A DNA stretch of 36,195 nt from Arhodomonas aquaeolei DSM 8974 (GTDB lineage: Bacteria; Pseudomonadota; Gammaproteobacteria; Nitrococcales; Nitrococcaceae), in assembly GCF_000374645.1 (NCBI RefSeq), contig NZ_KB894809.1, forward strand, positions 1 to 36,195. The letters are read 5' to 3'. Of this stretch, positions 8,601-17,598 are shown piece by piece; within the stretch, counting starts at the first letter, position 1; every line of letters starts with the position of its first letter. The notes under the pieces were generated by a model that was not told the DNA's origin, made no database searches, and saw only the letters and a list, made by a program, of their open reading frames with translations. The position numbers were made by a program, and so were the translations under genes.

Positions 8601-9314
8601 TCAATTCTTGCGTAACTCGGCAATCAGCAGGATCCGTAGTGGCGCGAAGAGCTCTGTCGCATTCACTATGCGCTCGTAACCCGCCCCCGCGAGGTAGCTG
8701 GGCACTGTCCCCCGGAGATACTCGGGGCGCCCCTCGACCCGATCAATTCGCTCGACCTTAAACCCGGTGTCCAAGGCTAATCGGCGCACCTGTTTCATAC
8801 TGTTTGCATAATATCGAGTGGGGAAAGTGTCGTCACCGTCTCTACCCCGAACGCGATTAATCGCACGATGGAACGAGTGCGGTGTCAACCGCGCAATCAT
8901 AGGCATGTAATGGATACGATTTGGCGTCTTAAAAAGCAGCATACCTCCCGGCTTCAATACGCGTGCCACTTCACGAAAGACATCGGACGGTTGATCCAGG
9001 TGTTCCATCACATTATCGGCGAACACCAGATCGAAACTCTCCTTCGCAAACGGGATATCCCCGACGTCCGCGACACAGCCCTCGTCCAAGTACGGATTTT
9101 CAAGAACCCGTTCGTCAAGGTCCACGCCGACCACATGTTTGGCGTGACCGCGAAAATTCATCTGCGGAACAATCCCCGCCCCAGCGCCAAGGTCAAGAAC
9201 AACGCTTCCCCCGGTCAGGCGGTCCAGCACTCGTTCGCGGAAAAGATTATCGTCCCAGTTACTTCCATAACCGGGATATAGCACACGATCCAACCACGCC
9301 GTCAGCCAGCTCAT
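8601..9314 (-). CDS. Class I SAM-dependent methyltransferase
   Basis: This 237-residue Rossmann-fold methyltransferase has motif I as VVLDLGAGAGIVPQ, an acidic motif II region (HVVGVDLDERVLENP), and motif IV/post IV as FDLVFADNVMEHLDQPSDVFREVARVLKPGG, the Methyltransf_11/23 pattern. It probably O- or N-methylates a sugar residue or a lipid-linked intermediate; the acceptor is unknown. ATG 9312-9314 overlaps the stop of the bi-domain oxidoreductase gene (ATGA), suggesting coupled translation. Confidence 0.85.
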   Translation of the reverse strand: MSWLTAWLDRVLYPGYGSNWDDNLFRERVLDRLTGGSVVLDLGAGAGIVPQMNFRGHAKHVVGVDLDERVLENPYLDEGCVADVGDIPFAKESFDLVFADNVMEHLDQPSDVFREVARVLKPGGMLLFKTPNRIHYMPMIARLTPHSFHRAINRVRGRDGDDTFPTRYYANSMKQVRRLALDTGFKVERIDRVEGRPEYLRGTVPSYLAGAGYERIVNATELFAPLRILLIAELRKN

Positions 9315-11485
9315 CTAACGTCCTCCGCAACCTCTATCGCGGTACGCGATACCTCAATGAGCTCCCCCTGCGGGATTGGATCGGGCCCAAGATGGCGCAC
9401 AGCCTCCAAGAACTGCGCAGGTGTCGCTTTGCTCCCTTTATCCTGACGCCATAACCGCGCCCGCCGCGGATTCGGCCATCCCCAGACGCGAAGCCGCCGG
9501 AAGTTGTCCAGCTGCAGAATGCGGCCGGCGGCGAACACCTCCACGCGTTCCTTCGGGAATCCCTTGTGGCCGTTCGCGAGGTAGTGAATCGTCGCCTGGG
9601 AACCGTCGGCAAATCCGAGCTGGATCGTTGCCTTGTCCTCAGTAACCTCCACTCCCGCGTGGGGACCCAACGAGAAGGCCCCATGGGTGGCAATTGGCGC
9701 GCCGACCAGGTGGCGCGCCAAATCAATAAAATGGCAGGCCTCGCCAATAATTCGCCCCCCGCCGACCGCAGCATTCTGGGTCCAGTGGTCGGCTGGGATC
9801 GCCCCTGCATTCACTGTCACGATCACGCTCTTGGGCGCATCCACACGTGCAAGCAGCTCCTTCGCCCGTACCACATGAGGTGCAAAACGGCGATTAAAGC
9901 CCACCATCAGCCGCTGGCCCGGGCGCGCCCTGGTCTCCTGCTCGATCTCCGTGAGTTCTTCCCGGGTTAGGCACAAGGGTTTCTCACAGAAGACATGCTT
10001 GCCTGCCCGCAGCGCCTCCAACACCTGCGCGGCATGGGCATCATGGCGGGTCGCGACGACCACTGCATCCACCGTGTCGTCGGCCAGCGTCGCCTCTATG
10101 TCTGTGGATGCGTGCTGGAACCCGAACTTCTTCCCGTAATGCGTTGCGCTGACGCCGCCGTTACTGACCACCGTGTGCATTATGGCGCCAGCACCCTGAA
10201 ACGCGGGCATCAGGACCCGCCCTGCATAGTTCCCCGCACCCAGGAAGGCGACACGCACAGCGGACCCATCGCCCCGGGCCGGAGCGGCCGTGTTGGCTTC
10301 AAGCTGAACGGTCCGCGCCCCTGTCTCAATACGCCCGGTCGGGGCCTCGATTGCAGAAGCCCGTTCATCGTCCGCCGCCCCCTGATACTCCAGCAGGATC
10401 CCCAAGGACGGCTCATCGGACGCGAGCAAATCATAGGCATCCGCCGCGTCGTCGATGCTGAAGCGGTGTGAGATCAGGGGGTCCACATCCACTGCGCCAG
10501 ACGCCATCAGGTCCAGCACCGCCTCGAAGTTTCGCTGCTCCGTCCAACGGACGAAACCGACCGGGTAGTCCTGCCCCCGCTCCTCGTAATCCGGATCGTA
10601 TCGTCCCGGCCCATAGGAGCAGCTCACCTGGAAGGAGAGTTCCTTCTCGTAAAAATCGGCCCGGGAAAGCTCCAGGCCCGTCACCCCCACCAGAACGATC
10701 CTCCCGCGCTTGCGGCACATCTGCGCCGCCTGGCGCACCGGCTCGTTGCTTCGCGTGGAGGCCGTAATGAGCACGGCGTCCACGCCGCGCCCGCGCGAAA
10801 AGGCCTCCCCGCGGGCAAGCACATCTTCACCCGCGCCGGGGTTCATTACCTCCGCCCCAAAACGCTCGGCAAGGGCGAGACGCTCCGGATCCAAGTCGAT
10901 CCCCAACACTCGGCAGCCCTGAGCGCGAAGCATCTGCACCGTCAATAAGCCAATAAGCCCGAGGCCGGTCACCACAACGCACTCACCAAGAGTGGGGTTA
11001 ACCAGGCGAATGCCCTGCAGCCCAATCGCACCAAGTACCGTGAAGGATGCCGCCTCGTCGCTCACGGCATCCGGAACGCGGGCACAGAGATTCTCCGGGA
11101 CCACCACTGCCTCGGCATGCTTGCCGTTACTGGCCACACGATCACCGACCGAGAATCCGGTCACGTCTTCCCCTACCCCCGCCACCGTACCGACATTGCA
11201 ATAGCCGAGAGCAAGCGGCTGGTCCAGCTTGCTTCGCACCGCGTCCATGGTCGCGGCAACGCCGTCCGTGCGCATCTTCTCCAGCACCATCCGCACCTTA
11301 TCCGGCTGCTGACGAGCCTTTTGCACCCAATTGCCCTTGCCGAACTCGACGAGCATCCGCTCCGTGCCCGCGGACACGAGTGTTGCGTGGGTATTGATAA
11401 GGAGCTGCCGCCGCCCGGCGTACGGTCGGGGGACATCCGCGAGGACGGTACTGCCGTCCTTGAGATTTTGCAGTATCTGTTTCAT
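9311..11485 (-). CDS. Bi-domain oxidoreductase: MDR dehydrogenase fused to Gfo/Idh/MocA
   Basis: The 724-residue fusion begins with MKQILQNLKDGSTVLADVPRP. Residues ~1-350 form a zinc-type medium-chain dehydrogenase with the NAD motif VVTGLGLIGLLTVQMLRAQG. Residues ~385-720 form a Gfo/Idh/MocA oxidoreductase (VRVAFLGAGNYAGR, then FCEKPLCL with the EKP catalytic signature). Such fusions are found almost only in EPS/LPS loci beside heparinase II/III genes and stand-alone Gfo/Idh enzymes, exactly as here, but the reaction is not established. Two consecutive redox steps on an NDP-sugar, such as oxidation and inversion, are a reasonable inference. It lies 7 nt after the preceding gene and overlaps the methyltransferase by 4 nt. 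Confidence 0.88.
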   Translation of the reverse strand: MKQILQNLKDGSTVLADVPRPYAGRRQLLINTHATLVSAGTERMLVEFGKGNWVQKARQQPDKVRMVLEKMRTDGVAATMDAVRSKLDQPLALGYCNVGTVAGVGEDVTGFSVGDRVASNGKHAEAVVVPENLCARVPDAVSDEAASFTVLGAIGLQGIRLVNPTLGECVVVTGLGLIGLLTVQMLRAQGCRVLGIDLDPERLALAERFGAEVMNPGAGEDVLARGEAFSRGRGVDAVLITASTRSNEPVRQAAQMCRKRGRIVLVGVTGLELSRADFYEKELSFQVSCSYGPGRYDPDYEERGQDYPVGFVRWTEQRNFEAVLDLMASGAVDVDPLISHRFSIDDAADAYDLLASDEPSLGILLEYQGAADDERASAIEAPTGRIETGARTVQLEANTAAPARGDGSAVRVAFLGAGNYAGRVLMPAFQGAGAIMHTVVSNGGVSATHYGKKFGFQHASTDIEATLADDTVDAVVVATRHDAHAAQVLEALRAGKHVFCEKPLCLTREELTEIEQETRARPGQRLMVGFNRRFAPHVVRAKELLARVDAPKSVIVTVNAGAIPADHWTQNAAVGGGRIIGEACHFIDLARHLVGAPIATHGAFSLGPHAGVEVTEDKATIQLGFADGSQATIHYLANGHKGFPKERVEVFAAGRILQLDNFRRLRVWGWPNPRRARLWRQDKGSKATPAQFLEAVRHLGPDPIPQGELIEVSRTAIEVAEDVR

Positions 11486-11492
11486 TAACCGT

Positions 11493-12614
11493 TCAATGCC
11501 CTATATGCGCCAATTCGTCTTGCACGGACAGCCGATCAGATGCGCGTCCCGAACGGACCATATCCGCAATGCGTAGCATCAATAGGGTCGAAACGAGTAT
11601 TTCTTGCCAGTCTCGGCCTCGTCGCCCTTCGAATGGTTGTAGCGTTCCGTCCCTGTGCCCCACATCTTTCGGCTTGAACCGCTTCTTCGCAATAAAATCG
11701 TTTCGCCAAACCGTCATAGATCGGAAATCATCGATTTTTGCTATAACGTCGCCCTGTTGAAAATTAATTGTCTCATTGATCCCTTCAAACGGCTCACAGC
11801 GAGACGTCAACATCAGCGAGAAAATGTCTCCGTGGTTGGAACTTATCGACAAGGAAAAATTATCATCGCCCTCGTCAGGATCTCCGGAAAGGAGCTGCAT
11901 TGAAAAGATGTCGGGCAGGCCACGCCAAGCCAATACATGGACCAAAAGATCGATCCAGTGGCCGGCATTACCGCAGATTCGAGTACCCTCCTGCGGATCC
12001 CGATACCAGTGATTTTTAGGAATTCGGTGGCCGGATACGAAGCAGCTCAATGACACGCCTCCGGCGGGCGACTCTGGAAGCATGCTGCGAATATGTTGAA
12101 TCGCCCCGGAAAATGGTCGATTGTATCCGGCAAAGATCCTGGCATCATTGCGTAAAACCGCCGATTGGAGCCTTGAAAGCTGCTCCAGCGAAACCGCTAC
12201 CGGCTTTTCTATATAGACGTCCTTCCCAGCGTTGAGCGCATCGACTGCGTAATCCGTGTGCGACGCATGGTTCGACGCGATATATACAAACGAGACGTTC
12301 GGGTCCGCCATAATCTCATCCGGCGAACTGGCAACTCGACCAATACCCAGGGCCTTGGAACAGGTCTCCGCGGCCTTGACATCAATGTCGTAACACCAGC
12401 GTAACCGGCGACCATACCGACGGGTAAGGAAGTATCCAAGAGTAGCAAAGCCGTATTGCCCGCAACCGATCAGCGCCACGTCCGGACTTGGATGGGAACG
12501 CCAAACCAGAGGTATGCCAACCCTAGAACGCCCCACAACCTTAAAAAGCGTTCGATGCTTTCCATAGATATTCGTAAACCGGAGGACCTTTTTCGCCGCG
12601 GTCAGATGACTCAT
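11493..12614 (-). CDS. Gfo/Idh/MocA family oxidoreductase
   Basis: This 373-residue NAD(P)-dependent sugar oxidoreductase has a GxGxxG-type start, VALIGCGQYGFATLGYF, near residue 46, and the conserved VYIEKPVAVS containing the EKP motif. A C-terminal alpha/beta dimerisation domain follows (GHRIPKNHWYRDPQEGTRICGNAGHWIDL, with the family His). The N-terminus carries about 40 extra residues before the Rossmann fold. It probably acts on an NDP-sugar or sugar acid together with the following bi-domain enzyme. The ATG overlaps the stop of the GT-B gene by 4 nt. Its DNA is more AT-rich than that of its downstream neighbours. Confidence 0.85.
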   Translation of the reverse strand: MSHLTAAKKVLRFTNIYGKHRTLFKVVGRSRVGIPLVWRSHPSPDVALIGCGQYGFATLGYFLTRRYGRRLRWCYDIDVKAAETCSKALGIGRVASSPDEIMADPNVSFVYIASNHASHTDYAVDALNAGKDVYIEKPVAVSLEQLSRLQSAVLRNDARIFAGYNRPFSGAIQHIRSMLPESPAGGVSLSCFVSGHRIPKNHWYRDPQEGTRICGNAGHWIDLLVHVLAWRGLPDIFSMQLLSGDPDEGDDNFSLSISSNHGDIFSLMLTSRCEPFEGINETINFQQGDVIAKIDDFRSMTVWRNDFIAKKRFKPKDVGHRDGTLQPFEGRRGRDWQEILVSTLLMLRIADMVRSGRASDRLSVQDELAHIGH

Positions 12615-13702
12615 AAGCCTGTCACGCTCTCTATGATCCTCGCCACCGCCTCATCGACACCGGTGGGAACAATTCGCGGCGCTGGTACGCGGCTGGTAGC
12701 GACCCTTATTGCATTAACAACCTCCCCTTTCGCGTACTCTGCATGAGCGACCCGCACCGCCACGCCATGATTCGCCAACCACGCCTCCAGTGCGGCACTT
12801 TCCGGCCAATCGTCACGCTCGACATAGACCACCGGAATACCATGGCACGCTGCCTCAACGAACGTGCCGTAGCCGGGCTTGGTGAGCACCACGTCAGCCC
12901 CCGCCAAGACATCTAGGAACGGCATTCCGGCCCGACTGATTGGGGTCACATCCAACCGGCAGGACGGCGCCAACCTATCCGGGACGACCCAGTGACAGCC
13001 TTCCATACGCGGGAAACACGATGCGTTCGTCCCTCCGGTTACCCCTCCCATTGTCGCAAGAACAATCCATTTGCCTTCCGTCTGTGGCAACCGCATCCGC
13101 AGTTCCCCGGGTCTCGCGGTTGAAAGCCGGGCGATTGGCCCGACCCGCTCCAGGTTCCCCAATCCCCGCATCGGCATCGATGGCGTAGGGGTGATGAAAC
13201 GCTCGGCCTCGCGATAACAGGCCCGGATCTCTGCTACGAGACGTTCCACCTGGGCGTCCCGAACCGGCAAATAGTGCTCGAGGACGTCGGCCCAGTTCAG
13301 CGAACACAGGGCAATCGCCGGGACACCGATATCCCTCGCCGCCGCAATTGGAACATAGGGGACGTCAGTCAGCACGAGGTCGGCGTCCGCATCACGGATA
13401 CGCGTTTCTTCCTCTCCCACGTGCACGCGGAGTTCTCGGTGATAGTCGGCATATTCTTGCCAGGTTGCCGCCACATCGACGTCGAGCGGACCACGCATTT
13501 GAATCACCGGCTCCGACACGCCCGTCATAATATGCACGTCGGGGCCGAACAGCGTCTCTATGATTCCGCGGGGTACAGTCGTCCGTATGACGACACTTAG
13601 GCCGGGAAACCGGGCACGCAGCCCCGCAACAACTGGCGCAACCTGGCCGGCGTGGCCAAAACCATGGCCCGAGATCGCGAGGTATAGGGTCTTGAAGGCC
13701 AC
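12611..13702 (-). CDS. GT-B glycosyltransferase-like protein (MurG/arabinokinase-N type)
   Basis: This 363-residue protein has a GT28-like N-terminus (LAISGHGFGHAGQVAPVV), resembling both UDP-glycosyltransferases and the N-terminal domain of L-arabinokinase. The donor half has VVLTKPGYGTFVEAACHGIPVVYVERDDWPE, the nucleotide-sugar binding region of MurG-like enzymes. It begins with GTG (13700-13702), 10 nt after the preceding gene, without a clear Shine-Dalgarno. It is likely a cytosolic or membrane-associated sugar transferase in repeat-unit assembly; donor and acceptor are unknown. The family-level call is reasonable and the specific function open. Confidence 0.7.
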   Translation of the reverse strand: MAFKTLYLAISGHGFGHAGQVAPVVAGLRARFPGLSVVIRTTVPRGIIETLFGPDVHIMTGVSEPVIQMRGPLDVDVAATWQEYADYHRELRVHVGEEETRIRDADADLVLTDVPYVPIAAARDIGVPAIALCSLNWADVLEHYLPVRDAQVERLVAEIRACYREAERFITPTPSMPMRGLGNLERVGPIARLSTARPGELRMRLPQTEGKWIVLATMGGVTGGTNASCFPRMEGCHWVVPDRLAPSCRLDVTPISRAGMPFLDVLAGADVVLTKPGYGTFVEAACHGIPVVYVERDDWPESAALEAWLANHGVAVRVAHAEYAKGEVVNAIRVATSRVPAPRIVPTGVDEAVARIIESVTGL

Positions 13703-13712
13703 CCGCTGAGCG

Positions 13713-14630
13713 TCACGCTAGGCGGATGCTGTCGAGCATCGCGGGTAACTCTTCGTGGAAGTCGCGACGTATCTCCGGCAACGCCCCGCTACGTGGCGTT
13801 GGTTCGACCTGAAGGTCATGCAAGCGTGCCTGCTGGTTGGTGTGGATCACCTCGACCGCAGGATCATGCCCACGCAGAGCGCTCACGGCATCGTTAACGG
13901 TTACATTCTCTTCCACGACGTTGTGCACGCCGGCTGCCACCTCGCCAGCAACCGCTGCACCGACGGCATGAGCGAGCGACGCGACGTGTACGACCGGCCG
14001 GACCTGCTCCCCACTGCCATGGACATGCAACGGTCGACCAAGCGCGGCATCGAGAACGAAGCGGTTCATGAATGTGTCGAAGCGGGCTACGGGGTTTCGG
14101 CCGTAAACCGTCCCGGCACGCAAAATCAAAGTATCCATTTGGCGAGCCAGGCGCTGCACGTGCCGCTCTCCCGCGAGCTTGGACGCCCCATAGGCATTCG
14201 CCGGCATCGGCTCTGTCGTAACGTCGGCCATATGACCCGGAAAGCCGTAGACCGCACCACTGCTAACGTAGACGATACGCGACACGCCGGCGTCCTCGGC
14301 CGCATAGCTGACCTCGGCAGTCCCCCAGTGGTTAACCTGGTCGAACGCGTGAGGATTGTCATCGGTATACGGCGATGGCGCGAGCGCGGCCAGATGGCAC
14401 ACGCAGTCCGCCCCCTCGACCGCGTGCTTCAAGGCACGCGAATTCAGGATATCGTCGACTATTACCCTCGCCTTGCTGTACGTCGGGCGCTTCTCTGCAA
14501 GCAGTAACCCATAGTTACGTCGGGCAAAGTTATCGTAGACAACCAGCTCGCCTATCCGCTCATCTTCCGCCAGCACATTCAGGGCACTCCAGCCAACATA
14601 GCCGGCTGCACCCGTGATAACGACCTTCAT
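13713..14630 (-). CDS. NAD-dependent epimerase/dehydratase (extended SDR)
   Basis: This is an extended short-chain dehydrogenase acting on an NDP-sugar. It starts MKVVITGAAGYVGWSALNVL (NAD-binding GxxGxxG), has VCHLAALAPSPYT, then YVSSGAVYGFPG and the catalytic YGASKLAGE (YxxxK). I place the start at ATG 14630, four bases after the cysH stop, where the Rossmann strand begins. AGGAAGG lies about 11 nt upstream. An in-frame extension to 14678 would overlap cysH and adds no family sequence. The sugar substrate cannot be read from sequence; 4-epimerase or reductase activity is possible. Confidence 0.85.
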   Translation of the reverse strand: MKVVITGAAGYVGWSALNVLAEDERIGELVVYDNFARRNYGLLLAEKRPTYSKARVIVDDILNSRALKHAVEGADCVCHLAALAPSPYTDDNPHAFDQVNHWGTAEVSYAAEDAGVSRIVYVSSGAVYGFPGHMADVTTEPMPANAYGASKLAGERHVQRLARQMDTLILRAGTVYGRNPVARFDTFMNRFVLDAALGRPLHVHGSGEQVRPVVHVASLAHAVGAAVAGEVAAGVHNVVEENVTVNDAVSALRGHDPAVEVIHTNQQARLHDLQVEPTPRSGALPEIRRDFHEELPAMLDSIRLA

Positions 14631-14634
14631 CCTC

Positions 14635-15342
14635 TTAGTCACCTTCCTGACGAGCTCCCAGCTCCGTGTGCAGACCACACTCCGTCTTGGACTGCCCGCT
14701 CCAGCGTCCGCCCCGCTCCGCTAAAGTATCCATAAACGGCCGCGTGCACGGCATGCAGCCAATACTCAGGTAACCCTGACGCTCCAGCGGATGCTCCGGC
14801 AGATCATACGCTTCGCGATAGGCATGGACCTCTCGCGCCGTCCAGGTGAGCATGGGGTGGTAACGAAGGATGCCATGGGGGCCGACCTGCTCCTCCGCAA
14901 AGCCTGCCCGTACAGCGCTTTGATCCGCACGTACTCCGCTAATCCAGACATCGTATGCCCGCAGGTAGGGTTCCAGCGGCTGGACCTTGTTCAGGAAGCA
15001 GCATTTGTCCGTATCCGCCGCGAACAGCAGCCGGCCATCCGCGGCCCGCTGTTCCGATTTCGGAACCGGAGGCCGAACGTTGATGACCTCGATCCCCAAC
15101 CGCGCCGCGGTCGCGTCACGAAATGCCAATGTCTCCGGGAAGAGATAGCCCGTGTCCAGGAACACTACCGGGACATTGGCACCGTGGCGCGACACGATGT
15201 GCAGCAGCGGCAGGCTCTGCGTCTGGAAGGATGAGCTCAGGAAAACACGCCTCCCTTCGGCATCGAACGCCGAAAGCCGTTCCAGCACCGCCGCGGCCTT
15301 CCCCTCCGCGGCGCTCAGCGCGTCCTCTTTCACCAGATTCAT
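14635..15342 (-). CDS. cysH: [4Fe-4S] adenylylsulfate/PAPS reductase
   Basis: CysH reduces APS or PAPS to sulfite with thioredoxin or glutaredoxin as reductant. The 235-residue protein has the PP-loop-derived fold (FLSSSFQTQSLPLLHIV, FLDTGYLFPETLAFRD). All four cluster cysteines typical of the APS-type enzymes are present: C114/C115 in DKCCFLNKV and C196/C199 in GCMPC. The catalytic C222 is in ECGLH. Finding it inside a polysaccharide operon is unusual. It overlaps the upstream glycosyltransferase stop by 4 nt and precedes an epimerase by 4 nt, so it is clearly co-transcribed. The same operon encodes UDP-sulfoquinovose synthase, which consumes sulfite, so a dedicated sulfite supply is a strong inference. 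A plain assimilatory role is the alternative; no cysN, cysD or cysI lies nearby. Confidence 0.92.
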   Translation of the reverse strand: MNLVKEDALSAAEGKAAAVLERLSAFDAEGRRVFLSSSFQTQSLPLLHIVSRHGANVPVVFLDTGYLFPETLAFRDATAARLGIEVINVRPPVPKSEQRAADGRLLFAADTDKCCFLNKVQPLEPYLRAYDVWISGVRADQSAVRAGFAEEQVGPHGILRYHPMLTWTAREVHAYREAYDLPEHPLERQGYLSIGCMPCTRPFMDTLAERGGRWSGQSKTECGLHTELGARQEGD

Positions 15343-16523
15343 CCAAGCTCCCTCTTGCGCCGCGCACCATTGCCCCGACGCCGGCGCCAGTCATCCAGCA
15401 CCTGCTCGTAGAAATCTCCAGTGGCCTTCGCCACCTTATCGACACTGAAGTTCTCGACCGCTATCGCCCTCGCGCACTCACCGCAACGCCTCCGCAGGGG
15501 TTCGTCGTCAAGCAGTGTCGCAACGCGCCCCGCCAGTGCCTCATGATCGCCAACCGGCACCACAAACCCACTGTCTCCATCGACGATATGTCGGGGGACA
15601 TCGCCCACATCAGTGGAGACAACAGGCCGGGCCATCGCCATCGCCTCCCACACCGAAACGGGCGAGGATTCCGCCTGCGAGCTACAGACATAGACATCGA
15701 AGCGTGCGAGCAGCGGCCGGACGTCAGCACGCGCGCCAACGAAATACACCCGCTCCAGCTCCAGCTCGCGAACCAACGCGAGAAGGCGGCGATAATAGGC
15801 ACGCTGACGGTCGAAGACCGGCCCAACGATGACCACGTGTGGCTCCTCCCCCCTGTCCCGCAGGCATGCGGCAGATCGGATCAGCGTCTCGAGCCCCTTG
15901 ATCGGGCTAACGTTCGCAACGGTGCCGATGACCGGCGTCGAGTCCGCGACGGGGAGATCAGGGTCGTTGGGATACCCCTGATCCGGATCGAACTGTGCCG
16001 AATCAACTGTCGCTGGCACCACGGCCTGTGGGCGCCCGGTTCGGATTCCACCCCCGTAATACTCCTGGGAGCGATGCGAGGCGAAGATAACCCCGCAGGC
16101 CAGCGGCCGCACCATCCGGAACAGTCCGTGCACCCAGCCAGGCATCGCCGTGTCGTTGAGATGCCAGACCACCGGCACGCCGGCGAGCCTTGCGGCGACC
16201 ACGCCCTTGTATTGCCAACTGCCGCCCGAGGCATGGACGAGATCGATTCGCTCACGGCGAATGACGCGGACGAGACGAATGACCTCAATAGGCGAAAACA
16301 GCAGATACCCAAGAGCGGCACGCCAATCTTTGGTAATGCGCGTAAGCGGCAATGCGCGGTAGGGCACGCCACGGCTCTCGCACATTTCGCGAAACGGACC
16401 AGAGTTGGCGCGCGGCATGACGATCAGCGTCTGGGCCCGTTCGTCGAGAGCTTCGGCGACCCGCACCATCCGCACCTGCGGCCCACCGAGCTTGCCTTCC
16501 TCAATAACGTTTACGACGTACAT
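15339..16523 (-). CDS. GT4-family glycosyltransferase
   Basis: This 394-residue GT-B enzyme has N-terminal GGPQVRMVRVAEAL and LVHASGGSWQYKGVVAARLAGVPVVWHLND. The C-terminal Glycos_transf_1 domain has IGTVANVSPIKGLETLI, FVGARADVRPLLARFDVYVCSSQAESSPVSVWEAMAMARPVVSTDVGDVPRHI. The EX7E-type donor motif is visible as ESSPVSVWE. It probably adds one sugar of the lipid-linked repeat unit at the cytoplasmic membrane. The start ATG (16521-16523) lies inside the 3' end of the upstream GT gene (23-nt overlap), and its own stop overlaps cysH by 4 nt. The GC content is back to the high level of the right-hand genes. Confidence 0.9.
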   Translation of the reverse strand: MYVVNVIEEGKLGGPQVRMVRVAEALDERAQTLIVMPRANSGPFREMCESRGVPYRALPLTRITKDWRAALGYLLFSPIEVIRLVRVIRRERIDLVHASGGSWQYKGVVAARLAGVPVVWHLNDTAMPGWVHGLFRMVRPLACGVIFASHRSQEYYGGGIRTGRPQAVVPATVDSAQFDPDQGYPNDPDLPVADSTPVIGTVANVSPIKGLETLIRSAACLRDRGEEPHVVIVGPVFDRQRAYYRRLLALVRELELERVYFVGARADVRPLLARFDVYVCSSQAESSPVSVWEAMAMARPVVSTDVGDVPRHIVDGDSGFVVPVGDHEALAGRVATLLDDEPLRRRCGECARAIAVENFSVDKVAKATGDFYEQVLDDWRRRRGNGARRKRELG

Positions 16524-17592
16524 GGCGCCTGCAAATTTTTTTTAGGACGTTCTCAAGTCGGATACCAACCGCTTCCTTTGAAAAACAATTTTTGTGTTCC
16601 AAACGCGCACCCGCGGATACTTTCCTTCTCAGCGATACATCTTCAACCATGTCCGCAAATATGGTCAGAAACTCATGAGAGTTTCTAAACAACCATCCAG
16701 TCTCACCGTGCGAAATGATAGAACGAAATGGTCGGTAGTCGTTAACAAGCGTAGGAACCCCCCAACGCTTCGCCTCAAGAATCACGTTTGGCGTGCCATC
16801 GTGCTCTGAGTGATATAGAAAGAAATCCGCTGACGAATAAAGAGAATCCACATCATGCACAAAACCAATGAGCTTCACAAAAAGAAGCCGATTTCCGTCA
16901 TATGATGCAAGAAAGTCTTCGACAACCGACCTAAAAACTCCGTCCCCCGCAACACTGAACGTCACCGATCGACCTGTCCGTTCGCAAAAGGCGGCCAGTT
17001 GCTTAATAAGCCAAATGACACCTAAGGCTTTGGACATAAAGTTTAGATTTGTGACAGTCAAACAGCAAGCAGAGCCCACAACGAACGAACGGTCACCAAC
17101 CGCTTCACCGTCACAAAACTGTGGGACAACAAAAATCTCCGCATCTCGCGACAAATCCCCCTTTACCCTGTCCGCCAAATCATCATTTACGCAGATAACG
17201 TAGCGTGGCAGTTTCAAAAAAAGCTTAGCGACCACATAATTCACAAAACCCTTTATCCGCCTTTTCAAGGAGGCATACGCTAGATTAGCTAGGAGGTCGC
17301 TATTATCTTGGAGCGGGTGTCCACCCAACCGCAAAACAACCGGAACCCCGGAAAGGCGCGCCGCGCAAATCGGAAGAACCATGTACAAACCAAGACCGAT
17401 GAATACAATGATGTCTGGCTTTTTGCCCCACCAAAACCAGCGACATATTTCCAAAAACGTGCTCTGATCCAGTTTCAGCCGTTGAGTTCTCGCCGCGTGG
17501 TGACGCCTCCGTAGCGGCTCTACTAAGAAACACGCTCGGTTTCGCGCCTCGTCCCTGGTGACAACCACGCAATCAAGTTTCGTTTCAACCAT
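16501..17592 (-). CDS. GT4-family glycosyltransferase (AT-rich, probably acquired)
   Basis: This 363-residue glycosyltransferase has PDIIVFIGLGLYMVLPICAA and GVPVVLRLGGHPLQDNSD in the acceptor half. The donor half reads VTNLNFMSKALG, VAGDGVFRSVVEDFL and SADFFLYHSEHDGTPNVILEAKRWGVPTLVNDY, containing the EX7E-like segment. Codon use is clearly different from the flanking high-GC genes, with many AT-ending codons and A/T runs, as in the next two genes upstream, suggesting recent transfer of this core. The ATG at 17592 is 6 nt after the Wzy-type gene stop. The C-terminus is very basic (RRHVRRKRY), compatible with membrane association. Confidence 0.85.
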   Translation of the reverse strand: MVETKLDCVVVTRDEARNRACFLVEPLRRRHHAARTQRLKLDQSTFLEICRWFWWGKKPDIIVFIGLGLYMVLPICAARLSGVPVVLRLGGHPLQDNSDLLANLAYASLKRRIKGFVNYVVAKLFLKLPRYVICVNDDLADRVKGDLSRDAEIFVVPQFCDGEAVGDRSFVVGSACCLTVTNLNFMSKALGVIWLIKQLAAFCERTGRSVTFSVAGDGVFRSVVEDFLASYDGNRLLFVKLIGFVHDVDSLYSSADFFLYHSEHDGTPNVILEAKRWGVPTLVNDYRPFRSIISHGETGWLFRNSHEFLTIFADMVEDVSLRRKVSAGARLEHKNCFSKEAVGIRLENVLKKICRRHVRRKRY

Positions 17593-17598
17593 TAGAAT

